64,000 nt of DNA from Sulfurovum sp. (GTDB taxonomy: Bacteria > Campylobacterota > Campylobacteria > Campylobacterales > Sulfurovaceae). Location of the stretch: the NCBI GenBank assembly GCA_030949725.1, contig JAUZSE010000001.1, positions 1-64,000 of the forward strand. The letters are read 5' to 3'. The translations under genes were made by a program, and so were the position numbers. Position 1 is the first letter of the stretch; each line of letters starts with the position of its first letter. The notes below the pieces were generated by a model that saw only the letters and a list, made by a program, of their open reading frames with translations, was not told where the DNA came from and did no database searches. Below, piece after piece: positions 57,560 through 64,000 of the stretch.

Positions 57560-59713
57560 TTGGATGCTTTTCTGAATAAAGCTAAAAATATATCTACGAT
57601 AGAAGAGTCCTCTGCACTTCTTTGGGATGAAATTCCCACTCCTCTTCCTGCAACACGTAAGGCTTTGGTACTTGCATTAAAAGCACATGAGGGTCAAACA
57701 CGTAAAAGTGGAGAACCTTATATCGTGCATCCTATTCTTGTTGCTGCGATTACTGCGAAAACTTCAAATGATGAGATGATGGTACAAGCAGCACTTTTAC
57801 ATGATGTGGTTGAAGATACATCCTATACCATAGAAGATTTACGTGAAGAATTTGGAGATGATGTTTCACATATGGTTGAAGGTTTGACCAAGATTGTAGA
57901 AATACGAGATGAAGAACTTGCACCCCCAGATTCAGATGAGAGGCTTATCAATTCTGCACTCACTTTCCGTAAAATGCTCATTGCTTCGATTAAAGATGTA
58001 CGTGTACTTGTGATCAAGCTTTGTGACAGACTACACAATATGCTCACCCTTGATGCCTTGAGTCTGGAAAAGCAAAAACGTATTTCTGAAGAAACGCTGG
58101 TTGTATATGCACCCATAGCACACCGACTGGGTATTTCAAAACTTAAGAATCATTTGGAAGATTTGAGTTTTAAATATATCTATCCTGAAGATTATAAACA
58201 AATAGATACTTATATTAAATCAAATGCACAAAATATTCAGTTTAAGCTCAATGCCTTTATTCAGAATGTCAAAGATACTATGGATAAAGATGGTTTCAAT
58301 AAAGATGAATTTGAAATTATAGGAAGGGTGAAGCACTATTATTCAATTTATCTCAAAATGCATCGTAAAGGTGTAAGTATAGAAGAGGTATTGGATTTAC
58401 TTGCCATTCGTATCATCGTGAAAGATCCTATTGAGTGTTATAGGGTTTTGGGTCTTATGCACTTGAGGTTTACACCGCTTATATCAAGATTTAAAGATTA
58501 TATAGCCGTACCAAAGGAGAATGGATATAAAACTATCCATACGACTTTGTTTGCTGAAGAAGGTATCGTTGAGGCACAAATACGTACAGTAGAAATGCAT
58601 AGACTAGCAGAATATGGTGTGGCAGCACACTGGAAATACAAAGGTGGAGAAAACAGCGTTAATTTAGGCTGGTTAGAGAGTTTACATTATCAAAATGAGT
58701 CCATAGAAGAATTTTATGAATTGGCAAAATCAGATCTCTTTTCTGAAGATATTACCGTCTTTTCTCCTAAAGGCGATTATTATACTTTGCCTAAAGGGTC
58801 TGTGGCTCTTGATTTTGCTTATGCTATACATTCAGAAGTGGGTGCAAATGCAAGAGATGCCTTGGTCAATAAACAAAAAGCGTCACTGCTAAGCATCTTA
58901 AAAAATGGAGATATTGTTAATATCGTTAAAGACAGTAAAGCACATTTATATTGTTCATGGCTAGATACGGTTAAAACATCTAAAGCACAAGATGGCATAC
59001 GATCTGCTTGTAGAGCTAGAATTAAAGAGACAGATAATTTCAGTGCGTATAATATATTGGGTACTTTATTTTCGCAAGAGAGTTTTGTGATGAAAGAACT
59101 TGTCCAAAATATGGAGCATGAAGATACAATTTATAAGTTACCTGTACAATTTGATTATTATAAAGAAATGATACATCAGGTTGCAGACTATCTCGGTACA
59201 ACAGAAGTACGTTTTTGGGAGTTACTGAAAAGAGGCTATAAAAAGCCTAAAATCAAAGAATTGGAACATTTTACATTTTTTACAAATAAGGCATTAGACG
59301 GGGTAGAATTTGATTATTGCTGTCACCCTAAATTGGGTGATCAGATCGTTGCATTTTATAAGGGTAGTAAAGCTATTATACATCATAAATTGTGTAAACA
59401 TGCCTATGCTAAAATCTTAGAGAATGAAGAGATGATCTATGTGCATTGGAGTGGTTCTAAACACTCTAGATATAGACTCACGATAAGTTTACAAAATCAA
59501 AAAGGTATTTTGGCAGATTTGTTGGCAAAACTTTCAGAACTTAATCTCAATATACTGAGTATAGAATTGGGTATACGAAATTCAGAACAAGCAGAATTTT
59601 GTCAAATAGAAGTGGAAAGTTCTGAGTTTAAAAAGCAGAAGATTGAAGAAAAAATTTCACAAACGTTTAAACTCATAGAAATCATAAGTCTAGATGACGC
59701 ATATAATAAATAA
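57560..59713 (+). CDS. spoT: Bifunctional (p)ppGpp synthetase/hydrolase
   Basis: This 717-residue protein starts at TTG 57560, six bases after the rpoZ stop. The HD hydrolase domain has YIVHPILVAAITA and ALLHDVVEDTSYT, with DRLHNMLTLDAL. The synthetase has RVKHYYSIYLKMHRK and DLLAIRIIVKDPIECY, and TVEMHRLAEYGVAAHWKYKG. TGS domain with ITVFSPKGDYYTLPKGSVAL, and C-terminal ACT domain with RLTISLQNQKGILADLLAKL. Probably the only long RSH enzyme, as is usual in Campylobacterota. It controls the stringent response. Confidence 0.95.
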   Translation: MDAFLNKAKNISTIEESSALLWDEIPTPLPATRKALVLALKAHEGQTRKSGEPYIVHPILVAAITAKTSNDEMMVQAALLHDVVEDTSYTIEDLREEFGDDVSHMVEGLTKIVEIRDEELAPPDSDERLINSALTFRKMLIASIKDVRVLVIKLCDRLHNMLTLDALSLEKQKRISEETLVVYAPIAHRLGISKLKNHLEDLSFKYIYPEDYKQIDTYIKSNAQNIQFKLNAFIQNVKDTMDKDGFNKDEFEIIGRVKHYYSIYLKMHRKGVSIEEVLDLLAIRIIVKDPIECYRVLGLMHLRFTPLISRFKDYIAVPKENGYKTIHTTLFAEEGIVEAQIRTVEMHRLAEYGVAAHWKYKGGENSVNLGWLESLHYQNESIEEFYELAKSDLFSEDITVFSPKGDYYTLPKGSVALDFAYAIHSEVGANARDALVNKQKASLLSILKNGDIVNIVKDSKAHLYCSWLDTVKTSKAQDGIRSACRARIKETDNFSAYNILGTLFSQESFVMKELVQNMEHEDTIYKLPVQFDYYKEMIHQVADYLGTTEVRFWELLKRGYKKPKIKELEHFTFFTNKALDGVEFDYCCHPKLGDQIVAFYKGSKAIIHHKLCKHAYAKILENEEMIYVHWSGSKHSRYRLTISLQNQKGILADLLAKLSELNLNILSIELGIRNSEQAEFCQIEVESSEFKKQKIEEKISQTFKLIEIISLDDAYNK

Positions 59714-59726
59714 GGAAGAGTAAGAA

Positions 59727-60926
59727 ATGGTAAGTAAAGCATTAGAAGAGATCAACCGAGGTACTGCGGAAGTCATAGATAGCAAACGTATAGAAAAGCT
59801 TGTTTCAAAATATTATGATGATGGTAGTACATATACAGTCAAGGCAGGATTTGACCCTACAGGTGCAGATTTACACTTAGGACATACTGTACTTCTTCAA
59901 AAGCTTAGAGCTTTTCAAAATCATGGAGGTCGGGTACAGCTTCTTATAGGTGATTTTACAGCAACTATAGGCGATCCGACAGGTAAAAGTGAAACACGAA
60001 AAGTGCTTGACAGAGAAACGATTATGGCAAATGCAAAAACGTATCAAGAACAAGTATTTAATATTTTAGATGAAAGTAAAACAGAAGTAGTATTCAATTC
60101 CACTTGGCTCAATGAACTTGGTGCGACAGGCATGGTAGCATTGACTACTACATTTAGTGTGGCACGGATGCTTGAACGTGATGACTTTGAGAAACGTTAT
60201 AAGGGTGGGGAGAGTATTTCTATTTCTGAATTTATCTACCCCTTACTTCAAGGTTATGATTCTGTGGCACTCAAATCCGACATCGAAATAGGTGGAACAG
60301 ATCAGAAGTTTAACCTTTTGATGGGTAGACATCTTCAACGTGCTTATAATGTAGGCAAAGAACAAGCTGTTTTGATGATGCCTATCTTAGAAGGTCTTGA
60401 TGGCGTACAAAAGATGAGCAAATCTTTAAATAATTATATTGGTATTACGGAAGTTCCCAAAGATATTTACGCCAAAACCCTTTCCATTTCAGATGTCTTG
60501 ATGTGGCGTTATTATGAACTTTTGAGTGAAAAATCACTTGAAGAGATAGCCCAGATGAAAGAAGACGTGGCAAAGGGTACACTTCATCCTAAAAAAGTGA
60601 AAGAAAATTTGGCTCTTGAACTCGTTACAAGGTTCTATAATGAAGAGTTGGCTACACTAGCCAAAGAAGAGTTTGATAATGTTTTTAAATCAAACAAGCT
60701 TCCAACAGACATGAAAGAAATAGAAGTAGAAGAGGGTATTTGGATATGTAAGGCACTTGTTGATGCTGGGATGGAACCTTCTACTTCTCAAGCAAGAAGA
60801 GATATTAAACAAAATGCTGTAAGCATTGATCAACATAAAATCTCTGATGAAAAATTAAATCTTACTTCTGGAGAATACATTCTTCAAGTAGGAAAACGAA
60901 AATTTGCAAAAGTAAAGGTCAAGTAG
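59727..60926 (+). CDS. tyrS: Tyrosyl-tRNA synthetase
   Basis: This 399-residue class I synthetase has the HIGH-like motif GADLHLGHTVLLQKL, KMSKS as MSKSLNNYIG and a C-terminal S4 RNA-binding domain (STSQARRDIKQNAVSIDQ). The form without a longer C-terminal extension belongs to the TyrRZ group. It charges tRNA-Tyr. It overlaps the next gene by one base, TAG/GTG. Confidence 0.96.
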   Translation: MVSKALEEINRGTAEVIDSKRIEKLVSKYYDDGSTYTVKAGFDPTGADLHLGHTVLLQKLRAFQNHGGRVQLLIGDFTATIGDPTGKSETRKVLDRETIMANAKTYQEQVFNILDESKTEVVFNSTWLNELGATGMVALTTTFSVARMLERDDFEKRYKGGESISISEFIYPLLQGYDSVALKSDIEIGGTDQKFNLLMGRHLQRAYNVGKEQAVLMMPILEGLDGVQKMSKSLNNYIGITEVPKDIYAKTLSISDVLMWRYYELLSEKSLEEIAQMKEDVAKGTLHPKKVKENLALELVTRFYNEELATLAKEEFDNVFKSNKLPTDMKEIEVEEGIWICKALVDAGMEPSTSQARRDIKQNAVSIDQHKISDEKLNLTSGEYILQVGKRKFAKVKVK

Positions 60927-62029
60927 TGGAATTTAAATCTTTAAAAATTGGAAAATACACCATTGAAAAACCAATTGTGCAAGGTGGAATGGGTGTAGGT
61001 ATATCTTGGGATCAGTTAGCTGGAACAGTTTCAAAAGAGGGTGGTCTAGGTGTGATTTCTGCTGTAGGTACAGGGGTCTATAAAAAAAGAGCTTATGTTG
61101 TAAAAACAGTAGGAAAAGAGGAAAGACCTCTTGATGCGATTAATTTCTATTCCTATCCTGCACTTAAAAAGATATTTGACAATGCCAGATTGATTTGTGG
61201 AGATGCACCACTTGCAGCCAATGTACTTTATGCACAAAGTGAATACAACCGTGTGGTTGAGGATGCTTGTAAAGCAGGTGCCAATATGATTATCACAGGG
61301 GCTGGTCTTCCTTTGACTATGCCTGAAGCAACAAAAAATTATCCTGATGTGGCACTCATTCCTATAGTCTCAACGGCTAAAGCATTGCGTATATTGTGTA
61401 AACGTTGGAAAAAGACACATAATCGTTTACCTGATGCAGTCATCGTTGAGGGTCCTTTGTCTGGTGGACATCAAGGTTTCAAATATGATGAGTGTTTTAT
61501 GGAGAAAAATCAACTTGAAAATATACTAGGACCTGTAGTAGAAGAAGCAAAAAACTGGGGATCTATGCCTATCATAGCCGCAGGTGGCGTTTGGGATCAT
61601 GATGATATCATCAAGATGATGGATATTGGTGCAGATGGCGTACAAATGGGAACGCGTTTCATCGGTACGGTAGAGTGTGATGCCTCTCAAGTGATGAAAG
61701 ATATTATCATAGGAGCCGAAGCAGATGATATAAAACTCTTTAAATCACCTGTTGGATACCCTGCAAGAGGTGTAAGTACACAGCTGCATGAAGACATAAA
61801 AAAAGGTACAGCACCTAAGGTGGCTTGTATTTCTAACTGTGTTGCCCCATGTAATCGTGGTGAAGAAGCAAAAATTGTTGGGTATTGTATCGCTGATAGA
61901 TTGAGTGATGCTTATGACGGTATTGCTGAGAGTGGACTCTTTTTTACAGGTGCAAATGGATATCGTCTGAAAGAAATTATTACAGTAAAAGAACTTATAG
62001 ATAAACTGATGAATGGTGAAAATAGCTAA
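60926..62029 (+). CDS. FMN-dependent nitronate monooxygenase/FabK-type oxidoreductase
   Basis: This is a 367-residue protein of the 2-nitropropane dioxygenase/FabK family. Motifs: PIVQGGMGVGISWDQLAGTV near the N-terminus, VEGPLSGGHQGF with the catalytic His, IIAAGGVWDHDDIIKMMDIG and GADGVQMGTRFIG (FMN-phosphate site). The start is GTG 60926. Family members are either enoyl-ACP reductases (FabK) or nitronate oxidases; the C-terminal Cys-rich segment (KVACISNCVAPCNRGEE) is characteristic of the uncharacterised Campylobacterota and Firmicutes subgroup. The function is open. Confidence 0.85.
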   Translation: MEFKSLKIGKYTIEKPIVQGGMGVGISWDQLAGTVSKEGGLGVISAVGTGVYKKRAYVVKTVGKEERPLDAINFYSYPALKKIFDNARLICGDAPLAANVLYAQSEYNRVVEDACKAGANMIITGAGLPLTMPEATKNYPDVALIPIVSTAKALRILCKRWKKTHNRLPDAVIVEGPLSGGHQGFKYDECFMEKNQLENILGPVVEEAKNWGSMPIIAAGGVWDHDDIIKMMDIGADGVQMGTRFIGTVECDASQVMKDIIIGAEADDIKLFKSPVGYPARGVSTQLHEDIKKGTAPKVACISNCVAPCNRGEEAKIVGYCIADRLSDAYDGIAESGLFFTGANGYRLKEIITVKELIDKLMNGENS

Positions 62030-62032
62030 TTT

Positions 62033-63193
62033 ATGTCAATATCGGGTCGGGTTTTTCTTTTTTTCTTATTGATGAGTACTTTACTATGTGCTTCTGTAGT
62101 ACATTTGCAAAAAGCAATCATAAAAAAAGGTGAACTCAAACTTTACTTTTCTAAAAACTTTAAGAAAACCAATGTACATCATTTTACATTGAAAAATCCT
62201 CATCGAGAAATCTATGATCTTAAAAATACACGTTTAAGACCCAAAGGTGTACCTTTGGGTTTGGGTTCAAATATAAAGATAGCACAAAATAAAACCAATA
62301 CAGTACGTGTGGTAGTTTTTGCCTCAAAAGATTATAAACCTATGGCATATCAACCGTTTTATTCGGGCAATGAATATTGTATTTCTTTACCCAAAAATAA
62401 TACTCTACTACCTGCTAAACGTTATAAAAAGTATACGGCTAAACAAATTATAAAATCTCATGAAAGACCGCATAAAACTTTTTCAAAAAGATCACATAGA
62501 TATGAACTCATCGTAATTGATGCTGGGCATGGGGGACATGACCCTGGTGCTGTTGGTGGAGGTAAGAAAGAAAAAGACCTTGTGTTACAAATATCAAAGA
62601 GGCTTGAGAGACATCTAAAAAAAAGAGGTCATCCTGTCTATATGACACGAAAAAAAGATCGTTTTTTGAAGCTTCATCAGCGTACAAAAATAGCAGATCA
62701 AAAAAAGGCAGTTTTGTTTATCTCTATACATGCCAATTCTGTACCTAAGAAAAAACGCCATAAAATACAAGGTATTGAAACATTTTTTTTACAAAAAACA
62801 AGAGATGCAAGATCACAACGTATCGCAGCTAGAGAAAACAAATCCGTCTTAAAGGGTACGACAAAACTAAGTCGAAATGTTATCCTAGATTCAGTTTTGT
62901 CAGGACCTAAAATTGTACAGTCTAATAAACTAGCGATTGATGTACAAAGAAGTATGATGACCCACTTACGTAGTCGTTACAAGGGTGTGAAAGATGGTGG
63001 AGTAAGACATGCACCATTTTGGGTGCTTGTAGGTGCTAGTAGACCTTCTATACTCGTTGAAGTAGGATATATCTCTCACTATAAAGAGCGTAAAAGACTT
63101 TTTACGCCCAGATATCAGGAGTTGCTAGTAAAAGGTATTGCAGAGGGTATAGATAACTATCTTGACAACAGAAAAAAAGAAATTGATTTTTAG
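62033..63193 (+). CDS. AMIN-domain N-acetylmuramoyl-L-alanine amidase (AmiC-like)
   Basis: This 386-residue protein has a signal peptide (FLFFLLMSTLLCASVV), then an AMIN-like targeting domain (about 25-125: KGELKLYFSKNFKKTNVHHF, KIAQNKTNTVRVVVFASKDY), a basic linker and an Amidase_3 domain (about 160-386) with VIDAGHGGHDPGAVG (zinc His), Glu in RPSILVEVGYISH and SIHANSVPKK. It cleaves the amide bond between MurNAc and the stem peptide at the division site. A helix inserted between HANS and the Glu motif may be the EnvC-controlled autoinhibitory region. Directly followed by a shorter paralogue. Confidence 0.93.
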   Translation: MSISGRVFLFFLLMSTLLCASVVHLQKAIIKKGELKLYFSKNFKKTNVHHFTLKNPHREIYDLKNTRLRPKGVPLGLGSNIKIAQNKTNTVRVVVFASKDYKPMAYQPFYSGNEYCISLPKNNTLLPAKRYKKYTAKQIIKSHERPHKTFSKRSHRYELIVIDAGHGGHDPGAVGGGKKEKDLVLQISKRLERHLKKRGHPVYMTRKKDRFLKLHQRTKIADQKKAVLFISIHANSVPKKKRHKIQGIETFFLQKTRDARSQRIAARENKSVLKGTTKLSRNVILDSVLSGPKIVQSNKLAIDVQRSMMTHLRSRYKGVKDGGVRHAPFWVLVGASRPSILVEVGYISHYKERKRLFTPRYQELLVKGIAEGIDNYLDNRKKEIDF

Positions 63194-63203
63194 AGGAATA
63201 TAA

Positions 63204-63974
63204 ATGATAAGAATAATATGGATGATAAGTGCTTTACTTTTACTAGGTGGATGTGTGAAATCGAAAGTAAATAGATCGGGTTATATTGTGGTACTTGATG
63301 CGGGACATGGTGGACATGATTCTGGGGCATACTCTGGAGGTAAAAAAGAAAAAGACTTAGTCCTTCAAATTACCAAAAAAGTCTACAAAGAGTTTAAAAG
63401 TAAAGGGTATAAAGTCTATCTTACCCGTGGTAGTGATACCTTCTTAAAATTAGGACAGCGTACTAGAATAGCAGACCATAAGGATGCAAAAGTCTTTATC
63501 TCTATCCATGCCAATGCTATTGCAAATAAACGTCGTTTCAATATAGTAGAGGGAGTAGAGACGTATTTCCTGCAAAAAACAAGAGATGCAAGGTCTCAGC
63601 GTATTGCTGCAAGAGAAAATGATTCCGTTTTACAAGGGACAGATCAATTAAGCAAGGATGTGATCATAGATTCCGTCTTAAATGGTCCCAAGATTATACA
63701 GTCACATAAATTGGCTATCGATGTACAGCGACATATGGTGAAGAATTTACAGAGTCGCTACAATGGGGTGAAAGATGGAGGGGTAAAACCAGGACCTTTT
63801 TATATACTTGTAGGTGCAAGCAGACCATCCATTCTCATTGAGGTAGGGTATCTGACCAATCCTAAGGAGCGACAGCGTTTATTTACCTCTGATTATCAAG
63901 ATGAGATAGCTGAAGGTATTGTATCTGGAGTCAATAGATATTTGGACAATAGAAGAGAAGAGGTAGGGTTTTAA
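63204..63974 (+). CDS. Lipoprotein N-acetylmuramoyl-L-alanine amidase, tandem paralogue
   Basis: This 256-residue protein has a lipobox at LLLLGGC (Cys near residue 17) and an Amidase_3 domain only, without AMIN: VVLDAGHGGHDSGAYSGGKK, SIHANAIANKRR, SRPSILIEVGYLTNPKER. Over the catalytic domain it is very similar to the previous protein, including QKTRDARSQRIAARENDSVL, so it arose by tandem duplication or is kept by gene conversion. Lipid anchoring suggests a different location (outer or inner membrane surface) for the same chemistry. It starts ten bases after the previous gene. Confidence 0.92.
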   Translation: MIRIIWMISALLLLGGCVKSKVNRSGYIVVLDAGHGGHDSGAYSGGKKEKDLVLQITKKVYKEFKSKGYKVYLTRGSDTFLKLGQRTRIADHKDAKVFISIHANAIANKRRFNIVEGVETYFLQKTRDARSQRIAARENDSVLQGTDQLSKDVIIDSVLNGPKIIQSHKLAIDVQRHMVKNLQSRYNGVKDGGVKPGPFYILVGASRPSILIEVGYLTNPKERQRLFTSDYQDEIAEGIVSGVNRYLDNRREEVGF

Positions 63975-63982
63975 AACCCTAC
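63963..63982. terminator. Perfect palindrome at the end of the amidase operon
   Basis: GTAGGGTTTTAAAACCCTAC is a perfect 20-bp palindrome that overlaps the stop of the last amidase gene. It can fold as a stem with a TTTTAAAA-centred loop; a T-rich stretch follows at 63991-64000. It is a plausible terminator. Confidence 0.5.
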
Positions 63983-64000
63983 ATGTTATTTGTAGTTTTT

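Noticed and set aside
63963-63982. Perfect palindrome considered as a recombination or dif-like site
   Set aside because: It overlaps a stop codon at an operon end and lacks the two arm/central-spacer layout of dif; a terminator is the simpler reading.

Overview
The window looks like a chromosomal segment of a free-living member of the Campylobacterota (former Epsilonproteobacteria), probably a Sulfurovum- or Sulfurimonas-like sulfur/hydrogen-oxidising bacterium. This is inferred from gene content and order: ftsE-ftsX-envC-like-pyrH-rpoZ-spoT-tyrS, a cbpA-hspR pair, the long form of TrmB, a cytochrome c553, and AT-rich coding with ATG/TTG/GTG starts. I see no rRNA, tRNA, CRISPR array or replication origin.

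Layout. 1-2.75 kb: an ISAzo13-type insertion sequence lies in a META-domain gene and is itself split by an IS4-like element, each insertion with its own target duplication. 3-8 kb: a periplasmic protein of unknown function, a REP-type (RAYT) transposase overlapping a Fic gene, and a fused TRAP transporter permease. 7.7-11 kb: small conserved hypothetical genes, an endonuclease/exonuclease/phosphatase-family gene and a PD-(D/E)XK-like protein. 11-16 kb: a SafE-type membrane protein, then a very AT-rich block of a TerB-like protein, a TrlF-type PHP/ATPase and an AlbA_2 (Schlafen-like) protein, which I read as a candidate defence cassette; msrA follows. 17-26 kb: trxC, a two-component system, small cytochromes and a CusCBA-type metal efflux operon. 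26-29.5 kb: DUF4395, an Rrf2 regulator, an O-acetylhomoserine sulfhydrylase and sppA. 29.6-40.8 kb: purL, purH, a CAP-domain lipoprotein, a SpoU methyltransferase, tex, a rhodanese, cbpA-hspR and a GGDEF-EAL protein. 40.8-50.9 kb: an insertion-rich stretch with two more IS4-like copies, an ISAs1 element, mltB, a citE-like gene, a PIF1-type helicase and an AAA ATPase/PLD-like gene pair. 50.9-64 kb: an ordered housekeeping block of rluD, FN3 lipoprotein, trmB, ftsEX, an EnvC-like factor, pyrH, rpoZ, spoT, tyrS, an FMN oxidoreductase and two tandem AmiC-like amidases.

How the genes work together. FtsEX, a degenerate-LytM EnvC-like protein and two cell-wall amidases sit within 10 kb and probably form one division/peptidoglycan-splitting system, with MltB elsewhere in the window. 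The two-component system, SafE-like protein, Cys-motif lipoprotein and CusCBA pump look like a copper or heavy-metal handling region; a short motif MKCxxGKC(G) recurs in three of its proteins. cbpA-hspR is preceded by a strong promoter overlapped by a HAIR-like operator, suggesting HspR autoregulation.

Caveat on sequence quality. Five host genes (EEP family, safE, sppA, purH, rluD) each carry a single apparent +1 insertion, three of them in homopolymers, and several transposase copies differ only by homopolymer length. Part of this may be uncorrected sequencing error rather than gene decay. These genes are described as frameshifted as read.
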